Shown one piece after another: positions 1-8,906 of a DNA stretch of 64,000 nucleotides. The notes under the pieces were generated by a model. That model was not told where the DNA came from. It was given only the letters and a program-made list of their open reading frames with translations, and did not search any database. The DNA lies in assembly GCF_001469895.1 (NCBI RefSeq), contig NZ_LOPY01000061.1, forward strand, positions 1 through 64,000, in the 5' to 3' direction. This DNA comes from Pseudoalteromonas sp. XI10 (GTDB lineage Bacteria; Pseudomonadota; Gammaproteobacteria; Enterobacterales; Alteromonadaceae). A program made the translations under genes and the position numbers. Numbering within the stretch: position 1 is the stretch's first letter; every line of letters begins with the position of its first letter.

Positions 1-268
1 CAGAAACAGGCATACCCGTACCTAATACGATTTCACGGGCAATGTTTGGCGCTTCTGGCATTTGCACTACTTGTCCAAATACAAGTTGGTCAATTTCAGA
101 TTTATCAAAGTTAAGTCGTTCAAGCATTTCGTTGACAACTAACTTACCCATATCAAGGGCTGGTACATGATGGAATGCTGTGGCTTGCTTTGCGAATGGC
201 GTTCGCAGGCCTCTAACGATAGCGATACGATCGCCTTTTGCTGTTTTAAGTATATTTTGCTCAGACAT
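1..268 (-). CDS. fadI: 3-ketoacyl-CoA thiolase FadI, N-terminal part (cut by window start)
   Basis: Thiolase subunit of the fatty-acid beta-oxidation trifunctional complex; it cleaves 3-ketoacyl-CoA with CoA. The first 89 residues, read on the minus strand from the ATG at 268, include [19 protein letters not shown] and [20 protein letters not shown]. These match E. coli FadI nearly residue for residue from memory. A GGGAGAG ribosome site lies about 6 nt upstream of the ATG. The catalytic cysteine and the rest of the protein lie outside the window. A FadR-like palindrome sits 17 nt upstream of the start, which fits fatty-acid control. Confidence 0.93.
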   Translation of the reverse strand, partial: MSEQNILKTAKGDRIAIVRGLRTPFAKQATAFHHVPALDMGKLVVNEMLERLNFDKSEIDQLVFGQVVQMPEAPNIAREIVLGTGMPVS

Positions 269-604
269 TTATGCTCTCCCGCTGACAGGTCTGACCTGTT
301 TGTTTTTCCTGATTCTAAAACAACCCGTGTACGAATGCCAATAGTAAGTTTTCAACCATAGGCTTTTTTCGGCCTATTTACAAAAAAACACCGTATTTAT
401 ATGGTAGGCTAAAAATCCTTAAAAAATAACGAACTATTTGAGGATTTTGTGTCTAACACTTGTGTTATAACTTTTGAATCCTTATAACTTGTTAATAGCG
501 CCCCACCACGGTACCGCGCAAAGAATTTATCGGTACTGAATATAACGCATTGGCGCATAACAAAAACAATTTTTGACTCACGCTTTTAGGACAGTCTTTT
601 TATT
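269..604. other. intergenic region between divergent fadI and moxR
   Basis: No gene is seen in these 336 bases. Besides the FadR-like palindrome at 285-299, the region holds a short hairpin at 358-377 (ATAGGC/GCCTAT). A longer imperfect hairpin lies at 412-448 (AAAATCCT/AGGATTTT, with inner AAATA/TATTT). A 14-bp palindrome, TAACACTTGTGTTA, spans 454-467 and could be an operator for the moxR operon. I could not choose promoter boxes with confidence. Confidence 0.5.
285..299. promoter_or_regulatory. FadR-like palindromic operator upstream of fadI
   Basis: ACAGGTCTGACCTGT is a perfect inverted repeat (7-bp arms around one central T). Its core GGTCTGACC resembles the gammaproteobacterial FadR site, whose core is TGGTCNGACCA; the arms here carry A/T in place of T/A at the flank. 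It sits just ahead of the fadI ribosome site, where a repressor would block transcription. The assignment to FadR is inferred from core resemblance and from the neighbouring fadI. Confidence 0.55.
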
Positions 605-1561
605 ATGGCAGTTAACGCATTTTCACAATTAAAATCATATCTAGACACGCAAATTATCGGCCAACCACAATTAACTCAAGCACTGTTAATCGCAATTTTG
701 GCAGATGGCCACTTATTAGTTGAAGGCCCTCCGGGTCTTGCGAAAACGCGTGCAGTCAATGCCTTAGCGAAAGGCGTTGAAGGCAGTTTCCAACGTGTGC
801 AATTTACCCCAGACTTATTACCAGCAGATGTAACTGGTACCGATATTTATCGCCAGCAAACCAGTGAGTTCGTATTTGAAAAGGGCCCGTTATTTCATAA
901 CCTAATTTTGGCAGATGAAATAAACCGTGCTCCTGCTAAAGTGCAATCAGCCCTACTAGAAGCCATGGCTGAACGCCAAGTAACGGTTGGTAAAAACACC
1001 TATCCACTGTCTGATCTATTTATGGTTATGGCAACCCAAAACCCGCTAGAACAAGAAGGCACTTACCCACTACCAGAAGCTCAGCTAGACCGCTTCTTAT
1101 TGCATTTGAGCATTGATTACCCGGGTGCTGAACACGAATTAGATATCCTACGCCTAACCCGTGGCGAGGCTATTTCTGACAAGCAAGCAACAACACAACA
1201 AATTAGTCAAAGTGAGCTATTTGCTGCCCGTAAAGCGATATTAGGTTTGTATTTAGCTGAGCCGCTTGAGAAATACCTAGTACAGTTAATTGTTGCCACT
1301 CGTGAAGCAGCTGAGCTTGATGAGCAACTTGGCCGCTGGATTGAATATGGCGCAAGCCCGCGTGCAACCATTGCCCTTGATAAGTGTGCCCGCGCGCATG
1401 CTTGGCTTGAAGGTCGTGACTTTGTTGCCCCAGATGATATTCAAGCAGTGCTGCATAATGTATTGCGCCACCGTATTATCTTAAGTTACGAAGCACAGGC
1501 CGATGGCATCAGTAAAGACGATGTGATCAGCCGTATTTTAGAATTGGTGGCAGTGCCATAA
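605..1561 (+). CDS. MoxR-family AAA+ ATPase
   Basis: A chaperone-like AAA+ ATPase, thought to act on von Willebrand-factor-A (vWA) proteins such as those encoded downstream. The 318 residues carry Walker A GPPGLAKT (41-48), Walker B LILADE (100-105), sensor 1 ATQN (143-146) and the PEAQLDRF motif (157-164) with the arginine-finger region. Length and order are typical of MoxR/BatR-type proteins. It is the first gene of a tight operon with DUF58, DUF4381, two vWA genes and batD. The ribosome site is poor (AGGA about 13 nt upstream), but the N-terminus fits the family and I see no better start. Confidence 0.93.
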   Translation: MAVNAFSQLKSYLDTQIIGQPQLTQALLIAILADGHLLVEGPPGLAKTRAVNALAKGVEGSFQRVQFTPDLLPADVTGTDIYRQQTSEFVFEKGPLFHNLILADEINRAPAKVQSALLEAMAERQVTVGKNTYPLSDLFMVMATQNPLEQEGTYPLPEAQLDRFLLHLSIDYPGAEHELDILRLTRGEAISDKQATTQQISQSELFAARKAILGLYLAEPLEKYLVQLIVATREAAELDEQLGRWIEYGASPRATIALDKCARAHAWLEGRDFVAPDDIQAVLHNVLRHRIILSYEAQADGISKDDVISRILELVAVP

Positions 1562-1564
1562 GCT

Positions 1565-2509
1565 ATGTCGAGCCAATTTGATACAGCGGCGTGGTTAGCA
1601 GCGAGTCATAGTCAAGGCGTCAATTTATCACTCAAAGAGTTGATGTATTACAAAGCCAAAGCTCGCTTGCTAGAACTTGCGCCCAAAGTAAAAATCAAAA
1701 ACAGCTTAGCTGGGCAATACCTTGCACCTCACAAAGGGCGTGGTATGGAGTTTGCCGAGGTACGTCATTATCAAGCCGGTGATGACATACGCTCTATCGA
1801 CTGGCGTGTTACTGCACGTACTGGCGAAACCCACACTAAGTTGTTTCAAGAAGAAAAAGAACGCCCTGTTTTCGTATTTACCGACTTTTCTAACTCGATG
1901 CTGTTTGGCTCAAAATTATTATTAAAGTCAGTGCAAGCAGCGCACATTAGCGCACTGGTTGCTTGGTCGGCGTGTCAACGAGGTGATCGCATTGGTGGCT
2001 TGGTGTTTAATCAGCAAGGTCATCACGAATTAAAACCGACCTCTCGAGAAAAAGCAGTGTTAAAGCTTTGTCACAACTTATGTGATATTCACAGCCAAGC
2101 GCTGACTAATATCGATAAAACAGCCACCAGCTTATTTAGCGAAAACCTTAAACGCCTTAATCATTTAGCAAAACCAGGGAGCTTGGTTTATATCGTTTCT
2201 GATTTTAGCGCCCTTGATGAAGCAAGTTTCAAACAACTTGAAATGCTGAGCAGGCACTGTGAATTGATTGGCTGCCATATTAGTGATCCGTTCGAGCATC
2301 AATTACCAGCTTTCAAACAAACGGTGACTGTGTCGGCAAATGGCCAAGAGCTTGCTTTACCACTAATGGATAAGCAATTTCGCGAGCGCTTTGCCAAGTC
2401 AGCTGAAGAGTCGTTTTCTAACAGATTAAAACGCTTACAAAAATCTGGGCTTAGTTTAATTTCATTCAGTGCAGCCACTCCTCTTGAGCTGCAATTAGTG
2501 AGAAAGTAA
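1565..2509 (+). CDS. DUF58 domain protein of the Bat/MoxR operon
   Basis: Protein of the DUF58 family (vWA-like fold), regularly encoded between a MoxR ATPase and the Bat vWA proteins; its molecular role is unknown. The DUF58 signature is at residues 60-112: a GRGMEFAEVRHYQ-GDDIRSIDW block, then TKLFQEEKERP and a strand ending FTDFSNSM that resembles a MIDAS loop. No signal peptide or membrane segment is apparent, so it is probably cytosolic. It starts 3 nt after the moxR stop and ends 2 nt before the next gene, so it is surely co-transcribed. Confidence 0.9.
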   Translation: MSSQFDTAAWLAASHSQGVNLSLKELMYYKAKARLLELAPKVKIKNSLAGQYLAPHKGRGMEFAEVRHYQAGDDIRSIDWRVTARTGETHTKLFQEEKERPVFVFTDFSNSMLFGSKLLLKSVQAAHISALVAWSACQRGDRIGGLVFNQQGHHELKPTSREKAVLKLCHNLCDIHSQALTNIDKTATSLFSENLKRLNHLAKPGSLVYIVSDFSALDEASFKQLEMLSRHCELIGCHISDPFEHQLPAFKQTVTVSANGQELALPLMDKQFRERFAKSAEESFSNRLKRLQKSGLSLISFSAATPLELQLVRK

Positions 2510-2511
2510 CA

Positions 2512-2952
2512 ATGCAAAAAAATCCGCTAGATGGCTTACATGATGTCATTGCACCGACCGAGGTTGCATGGTGGCCACTTGCTCCAATTTGGTGGCTGAT
2601 CATTGCCTTAGTTGGTTCGTTATTAATTATCGGCTTAGTGCTTTTATATAAAAACCAGCAATTTAAAAAAGCCAAAAAACAAGCGATTAAGTTAAGTAAG
2701 ACCCTTAGCGATGATGACGCGCAAGAGCTACACATTATTTTAAAACGCTTAACTCGCCATTATTACAGCAGCCAGCTTGCTTCTCAGCCTTTGGCAAAGT
2801 GGTCTGAAAGTTTATCGAAACTGAGTGGCGATAACTTTAGTTACGACGAGTTGATGCCGCTTTATCAACAACAAAGTAATAATGCTGAACTTGCAGCTAA
2901 ATTACGCAGTGCTATTAGCAACTTTAAACTCAAGGAGCCAATTAATGTTTGA
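2512..2952 (+). CDS. DUF4381 small membrane protein
   Basis: A 146-residue protein with one strong membrane segment at about 25-46 (APIWWLIIALVG onward), followed by a basic stretch and a helical cytosolic tail. Its size, WWPLAPIWW-type N-terminus and place between DUF58 and the vWA gene are those of the DUF4381 proteins in MoxR-vWA operons of gammaproteobacteria. Function is unknown; a membrane anchor or assembly role for the vWA complex is an inference. It overlaps the next gene by 8 nt. Confidence 0.82.
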   Translation: MQKNPLDGLHDVIAPTEVAWWPLAPIWWLIIALVGSLLIIGLVLLYKNQQFKKAKKQAIKLSKTLSDDDAQELHIILKRLTRHYYSSQLASQPLAKWSESLSKLSGDNFSYDELMPLYQQQSNNAELAAKLRSAISNFKLKEPINV

Positions 2953-3931
2953 GTTTAGTTGGCCATGGTGTTTTGTGCTTTTACCTCTGCCTTGGTTATT
3001 AAGCCGCTTTATGCCGTTAAAGCAGCAAGGGCAGTTACGTATACGTATTCCTGGCTTTGCAAAGCTTGGCTTAAATAATCAAGCAGTGCAGCAACATAGC
3101 CGAAAAGTCTCATTGCTCGAGTGGCTAGTATGGGTTTTATTGGTTGTCGCTATTGCCAACCCAACTTGGCTTGATGAACCTATCACGCTGCCTAATGAAG
3201 GCCGCGATATTATGCTGGCGGTGGATTTATCTGGCTCTATGACAGAGCAAGATATGGCCTATCAGAATCAATATGTTGATAGGCTTACCATGGTAAAAGC
3301 TGTACTAAGTGACTTTATTGAACAGCGTCAAGGCGACCGACTTGGTCTTATCTTATTTGGTGATACCGCATTTTTACAAACGCCTCTTACTCGTGATGTT
3401 AAAACCGTGAGCCAAATGCTCAGCGAAGCGCAAATTGGTCTAGTAGGTAGAGCAACAGCCATTGGTGATGCATTAGGTTTATCTGTAAAGCGTTTTGCTA
3501 ATAAAGATGAAAGTAACCGTATCGTTGTACTATTAACCGATGGACAAAACACCGCAGGTAACCTTGACCCAGAAGATGCCCTGCTGTTAGCCCGCGAAGA
3601 AGGCATTAAGGTATATACCATAGGTGTTGGCTCTGATAACCCACGTGGATTTAGCCTGTTTAATATGGGTGGGATGAGTGGCGGTAACTTAGATGAAAGC
3701 CTTCTCAAGCGTATTGCCGAGCAAACCGGCGGCTTATACTTTAGAGCAAAAGATGTGGCTGGCTTACAGCAAATTTATCAAGAGCTCGATAAGCTTGAGC
3801 CAATTAGTAGCGATGAACAAACGTTCCGCCCACAAATTTCATTGTTTTATATTCCACTGCTTGTGGCGCTAGGCTTAATAAGCTTAGCAATGCTCGTCAG
3901 TTTTATTCGCCAATTTAAGCAGGAGAGCTAG
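2945..3931 (+). CDS. batA: vWA domain membrane protein, BatA-like
   Basis: Inner-membrane von Willebrand factor A protein of the Bat (Bacteroides aerotolerance-like) system. I chose the ATG at 2945 because AAGGAG precedes it; upstream in-frame codons overlap the previous gene. In the 328-residue product, membrane segments are at about 6-20, 57-75 and 300-322. The metal-ion-dependent adhesion site DLSGS is at 94-98, and LLTDGQN provides a later MIDAS part. The soluble vWA domain lies between the second and third membrane segments. Exact substrate or partner is not known. Confidence 0.88.
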   Translation: MFEFSWPWCFVLLPLPWLLSRFMPLKQQGQLRIRIPGFAKLGLNNQAVQQHSRKVSLLEWLVWVLLVVAIANPTWLDEPITLPNEGRDIMLAVDLSGSMTEQDMAYQNQYVDRLTMVKAVLSDFIEQRQGDRLGLILFGDTAFLQTPLTRDVKTVSQMLSEAQIGLVGRATAIGDALGLSVKRFANKDESNRIVVLLTDGQNTAGNLDPEDALLLAREEGIKVYTIGVGSDNPRGFSLFNMGGMSGGNLDESLLKRIAEQTGGLYFRAKDVAGLQQIYQELDKLEPISSDEQTFRPQISLFYIPLLVALGLISLAMLVSFIRQFKQES

Positions 3932-3932
3932 T

Positions 3933-5810
3933 ATGGATTTTGAATTTATTCGCCCTGCCCTACTTTGGTTATTAATTCCCGCGCTGATTATTTTTAGTGT
4001 GCTGTTGGTACGCAACAAAAAAAGCGCCCCTGCTGATTTAATTGCGCCCCATTTGGCGCAGTTTGTAATGAGCGACAATCATAAAAAACAAAGCCAACCG
4101 CTTTGGCTCGTTGCTGTATTTACTCTGTTAGCCATCGTTTTTGCAGCAGGTCCAAGCTTTGAGAAAAAACAAGTTCCGGTGTTTCAAGCAAAGAATGCGC
4201 GGGTCATTGTGATGGACATGTCGTACTCCATGTTCAGTACCGACATCGCACCAAATCGATTAGTGCAAGCTCGCTTTAAAGCACTTGATATGATTGAGCT
4301 TTTCAAAGAAGGTGATACGGCATTAGTGGCTTATGCAGGCTCTGCATTTACTATTTCGCCGCTAACCAATGACGCTAGCACTTTGGCTAACCTTATCCCA
4401 AGCCTAAGTCCAGATATCATGCCGAGCAAAGGTTCAAATGTTATTGAAGGCCTAGAAAAAGCCGATGATTTACTTAAACAAGCTGGCTATTTAGATGGTG
4501 ATATTATTTTAGTCACCGATGGAGTTGATAGCCTAGATCAAGAAGATATTAGCCGCTTTACCGCTCAGTCTAATTATCGTTTAAATGTCTACGGAGTTGG
4601 CACAGAGCAAGGTGCGCCGATTAAGCTACCTGAAGGAGGCTTTTTAAAAGACATACAAGGGCAGATTGTGATTCCAACGCTTAATGTCAGCCGCTTAAGT
4701 GCGCTTGCGCGCAACAGCGGTGGCAAATTTGCACTGTATCAAACCAGTAATCAAGATATTCAAACATTTGCCCCAACAGCCAATGCTGAAGTACTCAAAG
4801 ATGAGAAACAAAGCCAAGCGTTATGGCGAGTTGATGCAGGTATTTACGGCCTGATTATTTTATTGCCGCTAGCGCTCTTTTTAATTCGCCGTAGTAGCCT
4901 AGTACTTGGCTTTTTGTTTGTTATGCTATTACCTCAGCAACAGGTTTACGCCGCTGAATTACCTGAGGTGTTTAAGAACCAAGACCAACGGGCTCTTGAT
5001 GCCTATCAGCAGAATCAATTTGAACAAGCCGCCCAAGCACAAAACACGCAATTAAAAGGCGCAGCTCTTTATCAGCAAGGTAATTACCAAGCGGCCATGG
5101 ATGCGTTTAGCGAAGATAAATCTGCAACGGGTTTGTACAACTACGGTAATGCCCTTGCTAAGGCGGGTGAGCTAGAACAAGCCATAGAAGCGTATAAGCA
5201 AGCCCAACAGCTTAAAAATGACTTCACTGAGGCAAAAGAAAACCAAGCCCTCGTAGAACAGTTATTGCAGCAGCAAGAGCAACAACAGCAGCAACAAGAT
5301 CAACAGCAAAACAATGATCAACAAAACTCTGATGGCCAGCAAGATAACCAGCAAAAGCAACAGGGTGAAAATTCACAGCAAGGTGAAAACTCTGAGCAGA
5401 GTGAGCAGCAAGATGGCCAACAACCGTCAGAGCAAGGTGAGCAATCAGATCAAAAAGGTGAGCAAAGCGAGTCTAATAGTGACCAGCAAAACAAACCTGA
5501 AATGGAATCACAAGCAGACAAGTCGTCACAATCTGGAGAGCAACAGCCAGAGCAAGCTCCCGAGCAACAAGAGGCCCAGCCACAGCCATCGCAAAGCGAC
5601 GAACAAGCTAAACAGCAAGCAGAGCAACAGGCTATGCAGGCGCAAGCTGCTGAACTGACTAATGAAGAGAAAGAAAAAGCCCAGCAACTTAACCAGTTGC
5701 TGCGTAAAGTTCCCGATGATCCAGCGATCTTATTAAGAAATAAAATGCAATTAGAAGCACAAAAACGAAACTACCAACGTCGTCCACGAGGAGCCGAAAA
5801 ATCATGGTAA
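3933..5810 (+). CDS. batB: vWA-TPR protein, BatB/BatC fusion-like, with long Gln-rich tail
   Basis: Second vWA protein of the operon (625 residues). Membrane segments are at about 8-25 and 57-72. A vWA domain follows with MIDAS DMSYS (95-99) and the LVTDGVDS strand. Another hydrophobic stretch at about 305-340 ends in a signal-like VYA. A TPR-like region (about 360-430) comes next, then a roughly 150-residue low-complexity stretch made mainly of Q, E, S, N and D. The C-terminus regains order (LNQLLRKVPDDPAILLRNKM). This looks like BatB joined to the TPR protein BatC. It starts one base after the previous stop and overlaps batD by 7 nt. Confidence 0.88.
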   Translation: MDFEFIRPALLWLLIPALIIFSVLLVRNKKSAPADLIAPHLAQFVMSDNHKKQSQPLWLVAVFTLLAIVFAAGPSFEKKQVPVFQAKNARVIVMDMSYSMFSTDIAPNRLVQARFKALDMIELFKEGDTALVAYAGSAFTISPLTNDASTLANLIPSLSPDIMPSKGSNVIEGLEKADDLLKQAGYLDGDIILVTDGVDSLDQEDISRFTAQSNYRLNVYGVGTEQGAPIKLPEGGFLKDIQGQIVIPTLNVSRLSALARNSGGKFALYQTSNQDIQTFAPTANAEVLKDEKQSQALWRVDAGIYGLIILLPLALFLIRRSSLVLGFLFVMLLPQQQVYAAELPEVFKNQDQRALDAYQQNQFEQAAQAQNTQLKGAALYQQGNYQAAMDAFSEDKSATGLYNYGNALAKAGELEQAIEAYKQAQQLKNDFTEAKENQALVEQLLQQQEQQQQQQDQQQNNDQQNSDGQQDNQQKQQGENSQQGENSEQSEQQDGQQPSEQGEQSDQKGEQSESNSDQQNKPEMESQADKSSQSGEQQPEQAPEQQEAQPQPSQSDEQAKQQAEQQAMQAQAAELTNEEKEKAQQLNQLLRKVPDDPAILLRNKMQLEAQKRNYQRRPRGAEKSW

Positions 5811-7453
5811 TGCGATTATTATGTTGTTTATTGCTAATCGCGGCAGCGCCGCTTTGGGCTGCCACCCAGCTACAGGCAAGTGTTGATAAAAACCCTGTCC
5901 TTGCCGGTGAGTTTTTTGTTTTAACCATCTCAGCAGACGACTCTATTAACAGCGAACAACCAGACACTTCGGTGTTATTAAAAGATTTTGTTGTTGGGCC
6001 AACCAGTGTCAGCTCGCGCACCAATATTATTAATGGTGAAATCAGTAAGCAAACTAACTGGTCTGTAAAGCTGATGACCCGTAAAGAAGGCACTTATACC
6101 ATCCCTGCATTTACTGTAGCTGGTGTCAGTTCAAAACCGATTGAGCTAACGGTGGCTAAACGCAGCCAAACCTCAGAGCAAAATAAAGAAGCCTTTATTA
6201 ACACAAGCATCAAGCCAAGTAGCTTATACGTGCAAGAAGCCGGTGTTTATACGGTTAAATTGTATTTAGACAACAACAAAGAATTACTTGATGGCAACTT
6301 AACTACGCCAGAAATGGAAAACGCTGAGCTAACCCCAATTAACAAGCAATCTGAAGACTATGAGTTAATTGATGGCAAACGCTATTTAGTGATCACCCGT
6401 GAGTACTTAGTGCAGCCACAAAAAAGTGGTGTAAATACTATTACGGCACCTGTGTTCAATGGTCGTATTCGTCAAAACTATCGCCAAATGGCTGTGTCAG
6501 CGATGGGCGAAGATGTTGATGTTGAAATCAAGCCAATTCCAGATAACTACACAGGTGCATGGCTACCAAGTGAACTGGTTAACCTTGATGAGCAATGGCA
6601 ACCAAAAGACGACACCGTTGAAGTTGGCACGCCAATCACTCGAACTATCACCTTAACTGCATTAGGGGTTACTAAAGAGCAACTTCCTGATATCGATATG
6701 CCGCAGGTGCAAGGTTTTAGAAGTTACCCTGATGAAAAAGAGAGTAACCACCTGGTACGTGATGGCCGCGTTATTTCACAGCAAACGGCTTCTTATGCTT
6801 TATTACCGCAAACACCGGGCACTTACACATTGCCTGAAATCAAGCTGCCTTGGTTTAATACTAAAATCAATCGTATTAGCTACGCAACCATACCTGCACG
6901 CACACTAACGGTAGTACCAAGTACAAATCCACTCACACCAACAGCCCCTGCTATCGCAGAGCCGCAAACCGCAAGCTCTAATGAGCTGAGTGATACGCCA
7001 ACTAATGTACAAACCGTTACGCAAGTTACTACCCCTGTGTGGCTTATTATCGTGGCAATTGTCGGCTATGGACTTTGGTTAATTACCTTAGTGCTTTACA
7101 TTAAAAAGCGCCCTCAACAGTCGGCAGCTGAGCCATTACCTACCAGTGGTTCATCAGCATCGTTGAATGAGCTTAAGCAATTTGCAAAGCAAAACAATAG
7201 CTCAGGGTTTTATAACGCATTGAACCTTTATGCAAAACAGCAGACAGGTAAAAATGCTGCAGCAATCGAGTGTTTACTAGCATCACTGAAAAATACACAA
7301 CTTAATGATGAAATTGCTAAATTACGCACTAAACTTTATAGTTCAGCAGATGAACAGGTTGATTTAAGTTTAATCGTCAGTTTGCTAAGCCAAGCGGCAA
7401 AGCAAACGAAATCGACAAGTAATGCTACTGAATTAAAAAACCTTTACGATTAA
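5804..7453 (+). CDS. batD: BatD-like protein (oxygen-tolerance family)
   Basis: A 549-residue membrane-anchored protein of the BatD family, last in the Bat operon. A signal peptide spans residues 1-20 (LLCCLLLIAAAPLWA). It is followed by beta-rich periplasmic immunoglobulin-like repeats beginning ASVDKNPVLAGEFF, a single membrane segment at about 408-430 (WLIIVAIVGYGLWLI) and a helical cytosolic tail. It probably presents a large periplasmic region next to the vWA proteins. Genetic data on Bat systems in other bacteria point to stress or envelope roles, but the mechanism is unsettled. A strong terminator follows. Confidence 0.87.
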   Translation: MVMRLLCCLLLIAAAPLWAATQLQASVDKNPVLAGEFFVLTISADDSINSEQPDTSVLLKDFVVGPTSVSSRTNIINGEISKQTNWSVKLMTRKEGTYTIPAFTVAGVSSKPIELTVAKRSQTSEQNKEAFINTSIKPSSLYVQEAGVYTVKLYLDNNKELLDGNLTTPEMENAELTPINKQSEDYELIDGKRYLVITREYLVQPQKSGVNTITAPVFNGRIRQNYRQMAVSAMGEDVDVEIKPIPDNYTGAWLPSELVNLDEQWQPKDDTVEVGTPITRTITLTALGVTKEQLPDIDMPQVQGFRSYPDEKESNHLVRDGRVISQQTASYALLPQTPGTYTLPEIKLPWFNTKINRISYATIPARTLTVVPSTNPLTPTAPAIAEPQTASSNELSDTPTNVQTVTQVTTPVWLIIVAIVGYGLWLITLVLYIKKRPQQSAAEPLPTSGSSASLNELKQFAKQNNSSGFYNALNLYAKQQTGKNAAAIECLLASLKNTQLNDEIAKLRTKLYSSADEQVDLSLIVSLLSQAAKQTKSTSNATELKNLYD

Positions 7454-7477
7454 CTATTAACCTAATAGGTTGAATAT

Positions 7478-7508
7478 AAACGGCTAATCTTGAATTAGCC
7501 GTTTTTTT
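7478..7508 (+). terminator. Rho-independent terminator of the Bat operon
   Basis: The perfect 11-bp stem AAACGGCTAAT / ATTAGCCGTTT (7478-7488 with 7494-7504) has a 5-nt loop and a T run to 7508. It lies 25 nt after the batD stop. Confidence 0.92.
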
Positions 7509-7564
7509 AAGAAAAAAATAATAATCTCAGAAAGTTTTTTTCTGATAGGCAGGTCTTAGTTACT

Positions 7565-8080
7565 ATGACAGAAAAACAAAAGCGATATGAAGCGCTGGTT
7601 CATGTCTACCACAGTGAGCTTTTTCGCTTTGCGTATTGGTTGTGTCGTGATCAGAACATTGCTGAAGACTTAGTGCAGGAAACCTTCCTGAGGGCTTGGC
7701 GTGCCTTGGATTCACTGCAAGATCAACAAGCAGTCAAACCTTGGCTGTTAACTATTTTGCGCCGTGAGAACGCACGCCGCTTTGAACGTAAACAATTTGA
7801 TTACGCCGATGTTGAAAACGACACTCTTGTAGATGAACAAAGTACAACCCTTGATGCTGAAATGGAACAAACAGTGATTCAACGACAAATAGGAAAGTTA
7901 TCACAAGAGTATCGAGAGCCATTGCTATTACAAGTAGTAATGGGTTGCTCTGGCGATGAAATTGCCCAGATCCTCGATTTAAATAAAAATACTGTCATGA
8001 CACGACTTTTCCGTGCCAGAAATCAGCTTAAAGAGGCTTTAAGCAGTGATGATGATCAACTTAGAGGAGCATCAAATTAA
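7565..8080 (+). CDS. ECF-type RNA polymerase sigma factor
   Basis: Small sigma-70 family factor (171 residues) with only regions 2 and 4. Region 2 is at about 10-75 (FRFAYWLCRDQNIAEDLVQETFLRAWR) and region 4 at about 115-160 (GCSGDEIAQILDLNKNTVMTRLFRARNQL, a helix-turn-helix). A 7-bp hairpin (TCAGAAA/TTTCTGA) spans 7527-7545 just upstream. The stop overlaps the start of the next gene (TAATG), so the two are translationally coupled. That is the usual layout for an ECF sigma and its membrane anti-sigma. The regulon cannot be told from this window. Confidence 0.92.
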   Translation: MTEKQKRYEALVHVYHSELFRFAYWLCRDQNIAEDLVQETFLRAWRALDSLQDQQAVKPWLLTILRRENARRFERKQFDYADVENDTLVDEQSTTLDAEMEQTVIQRQIGKLSQEYREPLLLQVVMGCSGDEIAQILDLNKNTVMTRLFRARNQLKEALSSDDDQLRGASN

Positions 8081-8829
8081 TGGATGAACTCGAGTTTCGC
8101 CGCCGCATCCTCGCCGAGCCAAGCACTATTGATAAGGAACTTGAAGCGTTTGCCGAGCAGGACACAGACAAACAGGCGTTTATTGATGATGTGCGCGCTT
8201 TAGATGATGAACTAAGTAATGCGCTCAACATCCCCGTGCCTGAAAATTTAGCAAAGCGAATTATTGATAATACCTATGCCGCAGAAGAAGCGCCTTCAGA
8301 GCAGCCGCTAGACACCATTATTGAGGCTAAATCGCGCTTTGCCTTTAATCGCTTGTATTTAGCCGCTGCAGCGTCGTTTTTAGTAGCAATTAGTGTGTTC
8401 TTTGTAACTAACAAACAACATACGTTATACAGCGTGGGTGAGCATGCCTTTGCGCACCTATACCATGAGATAGGCTCGCTAGATAAACATGAAGCGATAG
8501 ACCTTGCCTATGTGAACGAAAAGTTTGCCACCATTGGCGGACACTTAGATGAGCTACCAGGTAAAGTAACCTATTTAATGTTTTGTGATTTTCAAGGCAA
8601 AAAAGGTCTGCACTTGGTATTTGAGTCTGATTTTGGCCCGATGACGGTATTCATTGTGCCTTCTGACGAGCAACCATTTGGCACCGGCTCTGATGATTTC
8701 AATGATGAGCGTTTCGCTGGTCACATCAACCGTGGTGAGCGAGCGGATACTATCTTAATAGCGAGTATTGGTGCTCCACTTGATAGCTACAACAGTATGA
8801 TCAATGACGCTATTCGCTGGCTGCATTAA
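8080..8829 (+). CDS. DUF3379-type membrane protein, candidate anti-sigma factor
   Basis: A 249-residue protein with an acidic cytosolic part (1-85), one membrane segment (about 91-110, LYLAAAASFLVAISVFFVT) and a periplasmic domain of about 140 residues. I recall this type as DUF3379, encoded beside ECF sigma factors in Alteromonadales. The topology and the one-base overlap with the sigma gene fit an anti-sigma factor, but I see no HxxxCxxC zinc motif, so it is not a classical ZAS anti-sigma. The role is inferred from position and topology. Confidence 0.8.
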   Translation: MDELEFRRRILAEPSTIDKELEAFAEQDTDKQAFIDDVRALDDELSNALNIPVPENLAKRIIDNTYAAEEAPSEQPLDTIIEAKSRFAFNRLYLAAAASFLVAISVFFVTNKQHTLYSVGEHAFAHLYHEIGSLDKHEAIDLAYVNEKFATIGGHLDELPGKVTYLMFCDFQGKKGLHLVFESDFGPMTVFIVPSDEQPFGTGSDDFNDERFAGHINRGERADTILIASIGAPLDSYNSMINDAIRWLH

Positions 8830-8861
8830 TACCTACTCGTAGTAACACATATTACAGGCAT

Positions 8862-8890
8862 AAAAAAACCGCAGTCACTGCGGTTTTTTT
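8862..8890. terminator. bidirectional terminator between DUF3379 gene and aminotransferase
   Basis: AAAAAAACCGCAG (8862-8874) pairs with CTGCGGTTTTTTT (8878-8890) around a TCA loop. A and T tracts on both sides let it serve the two convergent genes. Confidence 0.93.
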
Positions 8891-8906
8891 ATCGCTATAA
8901 AGCAGG

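Noticed and set aside
5314-5658. 114-codon frame within the vWA-TPR gene
   Set aside because: An alternate frame of the Gln-rich repeat; composition is explained by the repeat itself.
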